Below, one piece after another: positions 45,610-54,971 of a stretch of 64,000 nt of DNA. Below the pieces are notes generated by a model. The model had not been told where the DNA came from. It was given only the letters and a program-made list of their open reading frames with translations, and ran no database searches. The stretch's first letter is position 1; the number at the start of each line of letters is the position of its first letter. The position numbers and the translations under genes are program-made. This DNA comes from Bacillus sp. sid0103 (GTDB taxonomy: Bacteria; Bacillota; Bacilli; Bacillales_B; DSM-18226), in NCBI RefSeq assembly GCF_019219025.1, contig NZ_JAHUWN010000015.1, positions 62,001 through 126,000 of the forward strand. Reading direction: 5' to 3'.

Positions 45610-46799
45610 GATGATTCTCCTTGATGTAATACCAAATGTTTATCGCGAACTTGCTCAAGTGCCTGTGAAAAATCCTTAATCAAATCATCCGGATTTTCGA
45701 GCCCAACCGATAAGCGAACTAGGCTATTTGTAATCCCACGCTTTTCTCTCTCCTCTTGAGGCATTGCCGCATGGGACATTTTCGATGGATAGGAAAGAAT
45801 GGATTCAACTGCTCCGAGGCTGACAGCAAATACAGGTATTTTTACGTTTGCAAGAAAGGTTCGAAGCGCATCTTCATTCGCCAATTCAAATGATAAGACT
45901 GCTCCAGGACCAGCTGCTTGCTCTTTCTGAATTTGATATTGCGGGTGACTTTCGAGCCCCGGATAATGAACCTTATCAACAAGCGGGTGAGCATCTAAAT
46001 ATTCCGCAAGTTTAATAGCTGATTTTTGTGATTGTTCCAATCGAACGTGAAGCGTCTTGATCCCTCTTAAAACGAGCCATGCATCTTGAACACCTAAGAT
46101 GGCCCCAAACCCATTTTGTAAAAAGCCTAATCTTTTCGCCAAGTCTTCGTCATTAACGACAGCAAGTCCAGCAACCACATCACTATGACCGGATAGGAAT
46201 TTCGTAGCACTATGCAGGACAACATCTGCTCCTAACTCCAATGGCTTTTGGTGGGAAGGTGTGAGGAATGTGTTATCAACAAAGGTTAGTGCGCCCGTCT
46301 CCTTAGCGAGATTGCTTATCGCATGTATGTCCGTTACTTTCATTAAAGGATTCGAAGGAGTTTCCACATAAAACGCCTTCGTATTCGGCTGAATCGCTTG
46401 TTTTACTTCCTCTAGATTAGTCATATCGACAAAGGTATGTTCGATTCCGAGCCGAGTGAGGACCTGAGTAACCATCCGAAATGTACCCCCATAGACATCC
46501 TCGGTTATTACAATATGATCACCTGCAGAAAGCAAGAGGAAGGATGTTGAAATCGCAGCCATACCAGATGAAAAGGCAAATCCTTTTAATCCGCCTTCGA
46601 GTTCTGCAATGACATCTTCAAGTGCTTCTCTTGTCGGATTTAAACTCCGGCCATAATCGTACTTGCCAAACTGATCGAAATCAGATTGGTGGAAGGTAGA
46701 TGCATGCTGAATGGGTACACTAACGGCTCCAGTTGTGGGATCAATTTTGTGCTTATTATGAAGGAGCCTGGTTTCAAACGTATATTCATCGTGTGCCAT
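45606..46799 (-). CDS. metC: Cystathionine beta-lyase
   Basis: A 397-residue Cys/Met-metabolism PLP enzyme. It cleaves cystathionine to homocysteine, pyruvate and ammonia. Motifs: [28 protein letters not shown], the PLP lysine in [16 protein letters not shown], and [12 protein letters not shown] near the end. The gene order metI-metC matches B. subtilis. It starts at the last base of metI's stop. Confidence 0.9.
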   Translation of the reverse strand: MAHDEYTFETRLLHNKHKIDPTTGAVSVPIQHASTFHQSDFDQFGKYDYGRSLNPTREALEDVIAELEGGLKGFAFSSGMAAISTSFLLLSAGDHIVITEDVYGGTFRMVTQVLTRLGIEHTFVDMTNLEEVKQAIQPNTKAFYVETPSNPLMKVTDIHAISNLAKETGALTFVDNTFLTPSHQKPLELGADVVLHSATKFLSGHSDVVAGLAVVNDEDLAKRLGFLQNGFGAILGVQDAWLVLRGIKTLHVRLEQSQKSAIKLAEYLDAHPLVDKVHYPGLESHPQYQIQKEQAAGPGAVLSFELANEDALRTFLANVKIPVFAVSLGAVESILSYPSKMSHAAMPQEEREKRGITNSLVRLSVGLENPDDLIKDFSQALEQVRDKHLVLHQGESS

Positions 46800-47911
46800 T
46801 ATGCAATCACTCCTTCTTGGACATGGGCAAAAGCTTTTTCCAAATCTTCAATTATGTCTTGTGAATCCTCAAGTCCAACGGAAAAACGTAATAAACGATT
46901 GCAAACGCCTGCTTGAATGCGAATCTCTTCTGGGATATCCATATGTGTTTGCGTTGCTGGATAAGTAATGAAGCTTTCTGTTCCACCTAAGCTTTCTGCA
47001 AAACTGATTAAATTTAAATTCTGTAAAAATGGATTCACCCAAGCTTCGTCTTTTATTCTAAAAGAAACCATTCCACCACGTCCCGGGTAAAGGACATCTG
47101 TTACGGCATCATGCTGAGCAAGGAATTCGACAATCGCCTTTGCATTTTTTTCATGGCGTTCCATTCGTAGTGACAATGTTTTCATTCCGCGCATTAATAG
47201 CCAAGAATCAAATGGACTTAAGACCGCTCCGGCACCGTTATGATGGAAGGCCAATGCTTCACAAAGTTCTTTTCCTTTTGCCACAACGAGCCCGGCTAGG
47301 ACATCATTATGGCCTCCAAGGTATTTTGTTGCACTGTGAATGACAATATCAGCACCTAGAGCTATTGGCTGCTGTAATAGTGGTGTATAGAATGTGTTGT
47401 CGACAATTAGCAAAAGGCCATGTTCCTTGGCAATCTTTGATACAGCGGCAATATCGGATTCCTGCATTAAAGGATTAGTGGGTGTCTCTAGGAAAATAGC
47501 TTTCGTTTGCGAAGTAATTTTCTTTTCAATTTCTACCGGACAACAGGTATTGACATATTGACTCTTCAAGCCCCATTTTTGATAGCCTTTTTCTAATAGA
47601 CGGTAGGTTCCTCCATATAAATCTTCGCTAACAAGCCATTCATCACCGGATTCAAATAATGAAAGAATCGTTAAAATAGCTGACATACCAGAGCTACAGG
47701 CAAAACCTTGATCTCCGCCTTCTAAATCCGCAATTGTTTTTTCTAGAAGTTGGCGGGTTGGATTCCCTGTTCGGATATAATCAAAACCAGTTGATTGGCC
47801 AATTCCCTCATGGCGAAAGGCCGTTGAAAAGTATACAGGCGGATTAACGGTTCCAGTAGTTGTTTCACTGCGGTTTCCAATTTGGGCAAGTTTCGTATCA
47901 ATTTTGTACAT
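46799..47911 (-). CDS. metI: Cystathionine gamma-synthase / O-acetylhomoserine thiolyase
   Basis: A 370-residue PLP enzyme of the Cys/Met family, paralogous to MetC. It joins O-acetylhomoserine with cysteine or sulphide. Motifs: YIRTGNPTRQLLEKTI, CSSGMSAILTIL, PLP lysine in HSATKYLGGHNDVLAG, and SLGGTESFITYPATQTH. It is first in the operon, directly behind the SAM-I riboswitch. Confidence 0.92.
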   Translation of the reverse strand: MYKIDTKLAQIGNRSETTTGTVNPPVYFSTAFRHEGIGQSTGFDYIRTGNPTRQLLEKTIADLEGGDQGFACSSGMSAILTILSLFESGDEWLVSEDLYGGTYRLLEKGYQKWGLKSQYVNTCCPVEIEKKITSQTKAIFLETPTNPLMQESDIAAVSKIAKEHGLLLIVDNTFYTPLLQQPIALGADIVIHSATKYLGGHNDVLAGLVVAKGKELCEALAFHHNGAGAVLSPFDSWLLMRGMKTLSLRMERHEKNAKAIVEFLAQHDAVTDVLYPGRGGMVSFRIKDEAWVNPFLQNLNLISFAESLGGTESFITYPATQTHMDIPEEIRIQAGVCNRLLRFSVGLEDSQDIIEDLEKAFAHVQEGVIA

Positions 47912-47937
47912 AATGCACTCTCCTTGTTTTATAAAAA

Positions 47938-48108
47938 TAAAAAAAGCCTTCTATAAGAAGAAGACTTTTGTAAGTACGACCAAAGCGTCATTCTTCTTAT
48001 CTCGCAAATTAGAAAATAATTTGCAGGACTTAGCACCTTTTCAATGGCGAGCCATTGATGGTTGCTGAGGTGTCGCAGGGCCATTCCCTCAACCTCTCTT
48101 GATAAGAA
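47938..48108 (-). promoter_or_regulatory. SAM-I (S-box) riboswitch
   Basis: On the minus strand the aptamer reads CTTATCAAGAGAGGTTGAGG, GGCCCTGCGACACCTCAGC and AACC, then AAGGTGCTAAGTCCTGCAA, the SAM-I core. Downstream, AGTCTTCTTCTTATAGAAG with GGCTTTTTTT provides the terminator; its 5' arm can pair with the aptamer's TTATC/AAGAAG segment in the antiterminated state. High SAM should stop transcription of metI-metC-yitJ-metH. Confidence 0.95.
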
Positions 48109-48128
48109 AACAATATTTAGATTATTTA

Positions 48129-48161
48129 TAAAATTTACTACAACTGTATAGGTGGAGTCAA
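48129..48161 (-). promoter_or_regulatory. Candidate promoter of the met operon
   Basis: TTGACT (48161-48156 on the minus strand), followed at 18 bases by TAAATT, lies just upstream of the riboswitch. Confidence 0.4.
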
Positions 48162-48199
48162 TAGTTTTTTTATGTCAACATGATCAGTTGATACCTTTC

Positions 48200-48913
48200 T
48201 TATTTAAATAAAAAAACTTGGATGTTATTTTGGCTGTCGATTGTGCAGAGCAATACGTTACTTATTTCAACCTTATGAAAGTTGACAAGTGTATTAACAA
48301 GCCAGTCTTCCATTACGTTTATTTCTTTTAGGGCAGAATAATCTATCTTGCCCTCTCGTATCACCGTTTTGGGGAGATCAAATGGCTCTACGGTCATTTG
48401 ATAATTTGCCGGTGTCAAAGCCACATATTGTGGATCCAAAAATATTGAGATCTTGCCATCTGATTCCCACAATGCCAAAGCGACTTTTTTCAGATCTTCT
48501 ACTTTTTCTTTGCGTAACTCTGCTAATAAATGATCAATAGAAATTCTCGCTTTCTTTAAGCCTTTATAGTTGATTTCACCATTTTTTATAAGCGGATATG
48601 GTGCTGGATCCAAGAACTTTTCAATACGGTTCGATTTTAGGCTGATGAATAAACTTGCTGTGTACAAGACCACCAATACAATGGTTGAAATCATCGAACC
48701 CTTCATTCCAAGCCGTTGATCTGATAATGGATGAGCAATGATATTACCGAGGACTAATGTGATAACAAAATCTAATAATCTTAATTGGGAAATAGCACGT
48801 TGGCCCATGACTTTTGCAACAATCAGCAAAAAGAAGAACGCAATAATAGATCTTAATATCCACTCAATAGAACTAAGTGTTTCTTGGCTATGAAAAAAAT
48901 CCAATGAAGACAC
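48200..48913 (-). CDS. YetF-like DUF421 membrane protein
   Basis: A 237-residue protein with three N-terminal membrane helices (residues ~18-90) and a soluble C-terminal DUF421 domain. The motif LLIVAKVMGQRAISQLRLLDFVITLVLGN in the membrane part is characteristic, as is the YPLIKNGEINYKGLKKARIS strand-helix that follows. The GTG start lies after AAAAGGAT. B. subtilis YetF and relatives are sporulation-linked; exact role unknown. Confidence 0.85.
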   Translation of the reverse strand: MSSLDFFHSQETLSSIEWILRSIIAFFFLLIVAKVMGQRAISQLRLLDFVITLVLGNIIAHPLSDQRLGMKGSMISTIVLVVLYTASLFISLKSNRIEKFLDPAPYPLIKNGEINYKGLKKARISIDHLLAELRKEKVEDLKKVALALWESDGKISIFLDPQYVALTPANYQMTVEPFDLPKTVIREGKIDYSALKEINVMEDWLVNTLVNFHKVEISNVLLCTIDSQNNIQVFLFK

Positions 48914-48990
48914 ATCCTTTTCATAAAAAACATCTCACTTAGTATTGGCACAGTTCATCAATTTTCTACCTTTGTTCGGTAAAAAAACAA

Positions 48991-49020
48991 AAACAGGATA
49001 AGCTCATCGCTAATCCTGTC
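48991..49020 (-). terminator. Terminator after the lactonase gene
   Basis: ACAGGATTAG/TTATCCTGT stem on the minus strand followed by a T-rich tract, immediately downstream of the stop. Confidence 0.8.
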
Positions 49021-49026
49021 TTGATA

Positions 49027-50079
49027 TTACACATGTAAGAATTTGATACAAACGGGATGCGGCACTTCGATATCCGACAGTAATAATGTAAGTTTTCCGG
49101 TATTCAGATCCCGTGAAAACAACACAATATTGCTGGACTCTTGATTGGAAGCAATGATGAATTTCTCGGTTGGGTCTAACATAAAGTCTCTCGGCCAGTC
49201 ACCTTCAGTAGATGTACGCTCAACAAAGCTTAGTTCGCCGGTTTCTTGATCAACACGGAACACTGCAATACTGTTATGGCCGCGGTTACCAGCGTATACA
49301 AACCGTCCATCAGAAGAAATATGAATCGCACTTCCTTGGTTATTCTCGTTAAAATCGTCAGGAAGAGTAGAAATATATTGTCTCTCTGTGAAATGGCCAT
49401 TTTCTGGGTGGTAGGTTAAAACAATCACTTCGGAACTAAACTCGGTCATGATGTAAGCAAGGTTTTTGGTTGGATGGTAAGTAAGATGTCTTGGTCCGCT
49501 GCCGCCTTTTAATGGTAAGCGGCTAACCTCTTCAAGAGAGCCATCATCGCCAATTTGATAGGTAATCAAACAGTCGATTCCTAACTCAACTACTGCAACG
49601 TACTTTTCGTCTGGTGTGACCCCTGCAAAATGAGTATGTGGTTTTTCTTGTCTAGGATCTGGTCCGGCCCCCTCGTGTTTCATAATTGAAACGGGGGGAT
49701 TAAGTGCCCCTGTAGTTGGATTTAGTAAATAGGATTCAACCGAGCCCTTGTGGTAATTTGAACTGAATAAATACTTCCTGGTTGAATCTAAACTAACATG
49801 ACAAGGGGATGATCCTGGTAATAGCTGTTTGTTAATCGGTGTTAGTTCTCCTGACGTTTTATTAATCGAATACGCTGCGACACCGCCCTCGTCTCCTTCT
49901 TTCATTACCGCGTAAAGATACTGATTGTCCTTACTAATGGTTACATATGTAGGATTTTCTAAGTTTGCCACGGCTTTAATATCCGATATTTTTGCGGAAT
50001 CAGTGTCAAAAGAAAACGAGTAAACCCCTTTACTGTCTCCTTTTGTGTACGTTCCTATGTAGCCAAAAAATTTGGTCAT
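49027..50079 (-). CDS. Lactonase family protein (6-phosphogluconolactonase, Pgl/YkgB-like)
   Basis: A 350-residue seven-bladed beta-propeller. Repeats such as ENPTYVTISKDNQYLYAV, GPRHLTYHPTKNLAYIM and SAIHISSDGRFVYAGNRG are typical blade motifs. Hydrolysis of 6-phosphogluconolactone in the pentose phosphate pathway is the likely role, as for B. subtilis Pgl (YkgB). It is monocistronic. Confidence 0.88.
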   Translation of the reverse strand: MTKFFGYIGTYTKGDSKGVYSFSFDTDSAKISDIKAVANLENPTYVTISKDNQYLYAVMKEGDEGGVAAYSINKTSGELTPINKQLLPGSSPCHVSLDSTRKYLFSSNYHKGSVESYLLNPTTGALNPPVSIMKHEGAGPDPRQEKPHTHFAGVTPDEKYVAVVELGIDCLITYQIGDDGSLEEVSRLPLKGGSGPRHLTYHPTKNLAYIMTEFSSEVIVLTYHPENGHFTERQYISTLPDDFNENNQGSAIHISSDGRFVYAGNRGHNSIAVFRVDQETGELSFVERTSTEGDWPRDFMLDPTEKFIIASNQESSNIVLFSRDLNTGKLTLLLSDIEVPHPVCIKFLHV

Positions 50080-50368
50080 AATGAATTAGCTCCTTGTATT
50101 CAAAATTAGTTCCTTTCTATTTTAACAAAAGATGGGAAGATTATTTATTATAACGACTTCTGCTAAGATAGAAGCAAAAAATAAAGCATCTTAAAATGTT
50201 TCTTGTTTTTAAATAAATTTCTAGACATTTGATGAAATGATAGTATAAAAAAGTTGTAACTCAACGTGGTTAAAACTATGATGGGATTGAAGAAATCAAT
50301 GAAAAAAAGGCAAGTCTTATAATTGGAACTCAATCTATTATAAATTCATGAAAAGAGGCGAAGAATAC

Positions 50369-51361
50369 ATGGTTTATGAAGCAGCAGAAAATCGTTATGA
50401 ATCAATGAAATATAATCGCAGTGGACGTTCAGGGTTAATACTACCAGCCGTTTCACTTGGACTATGGCATAACTTTGGCGGAGTCGACACCTATGAAAAT
50501 GGCCGGGCAATGCTGAGAAGGGCGTTTGATTTAGGAATTACTCATTTTGATTTGGCCAACAATTATGGCCCGCCAGCGGGGTCTGCTGAAGAAATGTTCG
50601 GTAGAATCTTAAAGACAGACTTTGCTCCCTACCGAGATGAAATGATTATTTCTACCAAAGCTGGCTACTACATGTGGCCAGGACCGTATGGAGATTGGGG
50701 TTCAAGAAAATACTTGGTTTCAAGTCTAGATCAGAGTCTAAAACGATTGGGACTTGATTATGTCGATATTTTCTATTCTCACCGTCCAGATCCAAATACA
50801 CCGCTTGAGGAAACCATGGGAGCATTAGATTCAATTGTTCGTCAAGGTAAAGCGTTGTATGTTGGGATCTCCAATTATAGTGCTGAGCAAACAGCTGAAG
50901 CAATTAAAATCTTAAATGAGCTAGGTACACCATTGTTGATCCACCAGCCAAAATATTCCATGTTTAACCGCTGGATTGAGGACGGCTTGCAGGACGTTCT
51001 GCAGGAAAACGGTGTAGGTTCGATTGCCTTTAGTCCATTAGCACAAGGTTTATTAACCAATAAATACCTAACAGGGATCCCAGCAGATTCTCGTGCAGCA
51101 AAACCAACTGGGTTCCTAAGTAAGGATCATGTAACAACTGAGGTTGTGGAGCGTGTTCAAAAGTTAAATGAAATAGCAGTTGAGCGCGGACAAAGTCTCT
51201 CTCAAATGGCTCTTGCCTGGGTTTTACGCAAAGGAATGGTTACTTCTGTCCTAATTGGTGCAAGCAGAGTGAGTCAAATTGAGGAAAATGTTGCTGCAGT
51301 GAATAACCTTGATTTTTCTGATCAAGAATTAGCAAGGATTGAGGATATTCTTAATAGCTAG
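50369..51361 (+). CDS. Aldo/keto reductase (YghZ/L-glyceraldehyde-3-phosphate reductase-like)
   Basis: A 330-residue TIM-barrel reductase. Catalytic Asp and Tyr are in FDLANNYGPP, Lys in ISTKAGYY and His in FYSHRPDP. GSRKYLVSSLDQSLKRLGLDYVD and the NADPH-binding end VLIGASRVSQIEENVAAV match the YghZ subgroup, which reduces L-glyceraldehyde 3-phosphate and methylglyoxal. I prefer ATG 50369 over 50348 on ribosome-site spacing. The 289-base gap upstream shows no other feature. Confidence 0.88.
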   Translation: MVYEAAENRYESMKYNRSGRSGLILPAVSLGLWHNFGGVDTYENGRAMLRRAFDLGITHFDLANNYGPPAGSAEEMFGRILKTDFAPYRDEMIISTKAGYYMWPGPYGDWGSRKYLVSSLDQSLKRLGLDYVDIFYSHRPDPNTPLEETMGALDSIVRQGKALYVGISNYSAEQTAEAIKILNELGTPLLIHQPKYSMFNRWIEDGLQDVLQENGVGSIAFSPLAQGLLTNKYLTGIPADSRAAKPTGFLSKDHVTTEVVERVQKLNEIAVERGQSLSQMALAWVLRKGMVTSVLIGASRVSQIEENVAAVNNLDFSDQELARIEDILNS

Positions 51362-51376
51362 TGTAGATAAAGTTTA

Positions 51377-51405
51377 AAAATGCCATTTTAAAAATGGCAT
51401 TTTTC
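51377..51405 (+). terminator. Terminator after the aldo/keto reductase
   Basis: AAAATGCCATTTT/AAAATGGCATTTTT stem and T-run. Confidence 0.88.
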
Positions 51406-51500
51406 TTATATAATGGAGGTTCTTTTATTTGCATTATTCAGGCGGATAAGTGATATTTATACTATCTACGAAAACGCGCATCTATAAAAAGGAGACTATC

Positions 51501-52205
51501 ATGGCAAAAAATAATAACAATAGGAAAAAAGAAGCAAAATCATCATCTGCCTTTACTTTTTGGATGATTGGATTGGTTGCGGTTTTTATTTTAGGATTCA
51601 TTTTTTTAGGCAATCATTCCAAACAAGAAGATAAAACTACAGCAATAAAAATTGATTATAGCAATCAGCCATACAAAGGTAAGGAATCAGCTCCTGTTTC
51701 GATCATTGAATTCGGTGATTATAAATGCCCGAATTGCAAAAACTTTGCTAATGATGTAGTACCAATTATCGAGAAAGAACTAGTTGATACTGGGAAAGCA
51801 AAATTTTACTTTATGAATGATTCGTTTATTAACGTGGACTCTACACGATCTGCTAAATTTGCAGAATCAGTATTCCAAGAGCTTGGCAATGAAACGTTTT
51901 GGAAATTCCATGAACTTTTATATGAAAAGCAGCCAGTAGACACCAAGTATGAAAAAATAGATTTGTTTACTGAAGAATTCCTCGTAGATACATTGAAGGA
52001 AGTTGCTAGCGGTAGTGACGTCGATAAGGTTGTGAAAAACTTCCAAGCAAAGAAGTCTGATAATGCGTGGAACAAAGATATGGATTACGCTGAAAAACTA
52101 GGTGTTACAGGAACCCCAACCATCTTCGTTAATGGGGAAAAGTTTGATGGACAAACTATTGATGACTTAAAAGACATGGTAGAAAAAGCCGCAAAGGGTG
52201 AATAA
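51501..52205 (+). CDS. bdbD: Thiol-disulfide oxidoreductase BdbD (DsbA-like)
   Basis: A 234-residue membrane-anchored thioredoxin-fold protein. One N-terminal helix (residues ~15-40) anchors it outside the cell. The active site is CPNC in FGDYKCPNCKNFA and the cis-Pro loop is GVTGTPTIFVNG. It oxidises secreted proteins' cysteines; the partner BdbC re-oxidises it. ATG 51501 follows AAAGGAG. It is three bases before bdbC. Confidence 0.93.
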   Translation: MAKNNNNRKKEAKSSSAFTFWMIGLVAVFILGFIFLGNHSKQEDKTTAIKIDYSNQPYKGKESAPVSIIEFGDYKCPNCKNFANDVVPIIEKELVDTGKAKFYFMNDSFINVDSTRSAKFAESVFQELGNETFWKFHELLYEKQPVDTKYEKIDLFTEEFLVDTLKEVASGSDVDKVVKNFQAKKSDNAWNKDMDYAEKLGVTGTPTIFVNGEKFDGQTIDDLKDMVEKAAKGE

Positions 52206-52207
52206 GT

Positions 52208-52612
52208 ATGAATAAATCCTTACTTCTCGCCTGGATTGCTGCCATCATTGCCACACTAGGTAGTCTATATTTTAGTGAGGTTATGCACTACATTCCATGT
52301 ACACTTTGTTGGTACCAACGAATATTCATGTATCCACTAGCCATTATCCTGGGAGTGGCGGTTTACCGGAATGATAAAGGCATCTATAAATATGCGCTAC
52401 CATTATCCATTATTGGCCTCTTAATTGCTGGATACCATACGTTATTACAAAAAATTCCGTATTTACAGCAGTTTGAAATGTGTACAACGGGTGTACCCTG
52501 TTCCAAGGATTACATTAACTGGCTTGGTTTTGTTACCATTCCGTTATTAGCTTTTATTGCATTTACGATTATTACTGTCTGCTTAATCATAATCTCGCGT
52601 GACAAAAAGTAA
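52208..52612 (+). CDS. bdbC: Disulfide bond formation protein BdbC (DsbB-like)
   Basis: A 134-residue four-helix membrane protein. The first loop carries CTLC (HYIPCTLCWYQR), and the second extracytoplasmic loop has the Cys pair in EMCTTGVPCSKDY. It passes electrons from BdbD to quinones. It forms an operon with bdbD and is followed by a terminator. The tandem pair is required for competence pilus and other exported disulphide proteins in Bacillus. Confidence 0.95.
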   Translation: MNKSLLLAWIAAIIATLGSLYFSEVMHYIPCTLCWYQRIFMYPLAIILGVAVYRNDKGIYKYALPLSIIGLLIAGYHTLLQKIPYLQQFEMCTTGVPCSKDYINWLGFVTIPLLAFIAFTIITVCLIIISRDKK

Positions 52613-52628
52613 AGAATTTATCAATTAT

Positions 52629-52665
52629 AAAGAGCGGTGAAACCAATAGGTTTACCGCTCTTTTC
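52629..52665 (+). terminator. Terminator after bdbC
   Basis: AAGAGCGGTGAAACC pairs with GGTTTACCGCTCTT around a 4-base loop, then TTTT. Confidence 0.9.
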
Positions 52666-52726
52666 TGTTGAAAGCCTTTGTTAAATCTACCAATGTTAAT
52701 TATTGGTAAATTTAGTAGATTACCAA

Positions 52727-52813
52727 TTAGAACATAAAGGATGCTCCAACAATGATCAATAAAATAAACAACACAACAACTAACGCGAAGCTGCTGCTAC
52801 TTCCATGTCCCAT
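52727..52813 (-). CDS. YjcZ family sporulation protein
   Basis: A 28-residue peptide MGHGSSSSFALVVVLFILLI plus VGASFMF: a Gly/Ser head and one hydrophobic helix, the YjcZ-family pattern. A strong GAGGAGGTG site precedes the ATG at 52813. Family members are small sporulation-associated membrane peptides. This gene is too short for most gene callers. Confidence 0.9.
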   Translation of the reverse strand: MGHGSSSSFALVVVLFILLIIVGASFMF

Positions 52814-52967
52814 AAAAATCACCTCCTCTTCTGAATTATTACAATGTATGCTTGAAGGGGGTGAGATGAAACGGACAAACGTTGACTAAAAGAAAAAATA
52901 TAGGTCAAATTATTATTGGAAAGACGGTTTGAAGAATTTTAATAAATAAATAATTTTATAGAACATA

Positions 52968-52984
52968 TTATTATAGTATAATAA
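52968..52984. promoter_or_regulatory. 17-bp perfect palindrome upstream of the hydroxyacid dehydrogenase
   Basis: TTATTATA-G-TATAATAA is perfectly symmetrical around one base, 60 bases before the start at 53044. It resembles the 7-1-7 style of PerR/Fur boxes in symmetry, not in exact sequence, and may simply be an AT-rich promoter region. Confidence 0.35.
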
Positions 52985-53043
52985 AATACAGTTATTTGGA
53001 TTAATGGAAAAGACAGTCATTTTACTTGAAGAGGTGTTAGGCA

Positions 53044-54027
53044 ATGGCAAAAATTTTAGTAGCAGGTGAGATCCCGCAAAAGGGATTAGAGATGTTATTA
53101 GAAGATCACGAGGTGGAAGTATTTACAGGAGTGAAATTGATTACTGAAACTGAATTAAAAGAGCGAATCCAAGATAAGGATGCTCTTCTAAGCTTATTAT
53201 CTACCCCAGTATCAAAAGAAGTAATTGACCAGGCCCCTCATTTAAAAATCATTGCAAACTATGGAGCTGGTTTTAATAATATTGATTTTGAACATGCAGC
53301 ATCTAAAGGAATTCCAACCACCAATACACCAATCGCATCAACTGCGGCAACGGCTGACCTTACGATTGCACTTTTATTAGCTGCAGCAAGAAGAGTAGCC
53401 GAAGGGGATGAAGTCTGTCGTACGGTTGGTTTTAATGGGTGGGCTCCCCTTTATTTTCGAGGACGTGAAGTAACAGGAAAAACGATCGGGGTCGTTGGAT
53501 TTGGTCAAATTGGACAAGCTGTTGCGAAACGAGCGGCTGCCTTTGACATGAAGGTTTTATATACGGGTCCAAACCGAAAAAGTCCTCAAGTTGAACAGTC
53601 ACTTAACGCGACATACGTATCTTTTGATGAATTAGTTGCTGAATCCGATTTTATTACGATTAATTGTGCGTATAATCCAACGATGAAACACATGTTCAGC
53701 ACGAAGCAATTCGAAATGATGAAACCTACAGCCTATTTGATTAACTGTGCTCGAGGGCCAATTGTGGATGAAGCTGCATTGATATCGGCATTGGAAGGGA
53801 ATCAGATTGAGGGAGCCGGCATTGACGTATTTGAATTCGAACCGGAAATTAGTGACGGTTTGAAAAAATTGAAAAACGTTGTATTAACACCACATATCGG
53901 TAATGCAACTTATGAAGCACGTGATGCCATGGCGATTATGGCGGCAGGGAACATTGTTAAGGTGTTAAGAGGCGAGGCCCCTTCATATGTGATTAATGGG
54001 GTTAAGAAAGAACCCATTCTCGTCTAA
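53044..54027 (+). CDS. D-2-hydroxyacid dehydrogenase (glyoxylate/hydroxypyruvate reductase-like)
   Basis: A 327-residue NAD(P)-dependent enzyme. The Rossmann motif is GKTIGVVGFGQIGQAVA. Catalytic Arg is in INCARGPIVDE, Glu in DVFEFEPEI and His in LTPHIGNATYEARDAM. It reduces 2-oxoacids such as glyoxylate; the substrate is not resolved. It is monocistronic with a terminator. Confidence 0.9.
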   Translation: MAKILVAGEIPQKGLEMLLEDHEVEVFTGVKLITETELKERIQDKDALLSLLSTPVSKEVIDQAPHLKIIANYGAGFNNIDFEHAASKGIPTTNTPIASTAATADLTIALLLAAARRVAEGDEVCRTVGFNGWAPLYFRGREVTGKTIGVVGFGQIGQAVAKRAAAFDMKVLYTGPNRKSPQVEQSLNATYVSFDELVAESDFITINCAYNPTMKHMFSTKQFEMMKPTAYLINCARGPIVDEAALISALEGNQIEGAGIDVFEFEPEISDGLKKLKNVVLTPHIGNATYEARDAMAIMAAGNIVKVLRGEAPSYVINGVKKEPILV

Positions 54028-54048
54028 ATCGTATATGAACTGAAAAAA

Positions 54049-54070
54049 AGACGGCAGGTGCCGTCTTTTC
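54049..54070 (+). terminator. Terminator after the hydroxyacid dehydrogenase
   Basis: AAGACGGCA-GG-TGCCGTCTT stem followed by T residues. Confidence 0.9.
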
Positions 54071-54156
54071 TTATGAATATTGGGGACGAAGTTTAGCTCG
54101 TTTATTGACATCCTGTTCGGCACTAAGAGCTGCATTTGCCCCGTCAGCTGCAGAAT

Positions 54157-54603
54157 TTAAACAGATCTGCCCAAGAATGCCGTTAGCATCCATACATGCT
54201 TCTCAAGTTCAGAGTGAATGGCGAGCAGCATGTCTCCAGTCGTTTCATCATTTTTTTCTTCCGCATAGCTCATACCTTCTTTAAGTTCGCCAATGATTAT
54301 AGAGAAGTCGTTGATCACTGATTCCACCATTTCCACCGTGGATTCATTACCTGAAGCTTCCTTAATAGAAGATATTTCAAGATACTCTTTCATTGTCGCT
54401 GCCGGTTTTCCTCCGATTGCTAGCAACCGTTCTGCTAATTCATCGACATGAAGACCAGCCTCATTATAAAACTCTTCAAATTTGACATGTAAGGTAAAGA
54501 ATTGCTCCCCTTTCACATACCAATGATAGTTATGTAACTTCGTATACAAGACAGACCAGTTTGCAATTTGTTTGTTAAGTACACTCACTAACTGATTTTC
54601 CAT
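54157..54603 (-). CDS. Dps-like ferritin family DNA-protection protein
   Basis: A 148-residue four-helix protein. [29 protein letters not shown] holds the inter-subunit ferroxidase His/Asp/Glu residues of Dps, and [16 protein letters not shown] completes the site. It oxidises and stores iron and can protect DNA; B. subtilis has MrgA and Dps of this kind. An AGGAGG site precedes the start. No clear PerR box was found upstream. The 368-base gap beyond its start (to 54971) shows nothing else I can support. Confidence 0.9.
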   Translation of the reverse strand: MENQLVSVLNKQIANWSVLYTKLHNYHWYVKGEQFFTLHVKFEEFYNEAGLHVDELAERLLAIGGKPAATMKEYLEISSIKEASGNESTVEMVESVINDFSIIIGELKEGMSYAEEKNDETTGDMLLAIHSELEKHVWMLTAFLGRSV

Positions 54604-54971
54604 AATAATATAGCCTCCTTTTTCACTTCACTTATATTATTACCAAAGTTTGACTTGAAATCCTGTATGATTTTAAGGAATTTGTTGTCAATTTAGTGAA
54701 AAATCGTGGATTTAAAGAGTGAATAGCTCAATTAGGATGTTACATGCATGAAACAATATGTAATAATTTGTCCTATCCTATCCATACCAACCATTTAGTG
54801 GGATTTACTAATAAAAAGAAGATATTTCCATTTAATAGATAAATCCCTTCATAGTGGGCGCCATCTCAGCCTATTTGCTGTTACCACTTTTTGGCTAATG
54901 AATTGGAATGTTACAACTGATAGCCTTAAGAGTATAGACAAGCGAGGAACAAAAATTGGAGGTAATAAATA

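Noticed and set aside
54061..54185. 40-codon minus-strand ORF overlapping the end of the Dps-like gene (ends KRAKLRPQYS)
   Set aside because: It lacks a ribosome site, starts inside the Dps-like gene and overlaps the terminator region. It could be a gene remnant but cannot be supported.
54604..54680. PerR box upstream of the Dps-like gene
   Set aside because: Only loosely similar AT-rich sequence; no convincing 7-1-7 symmetry.
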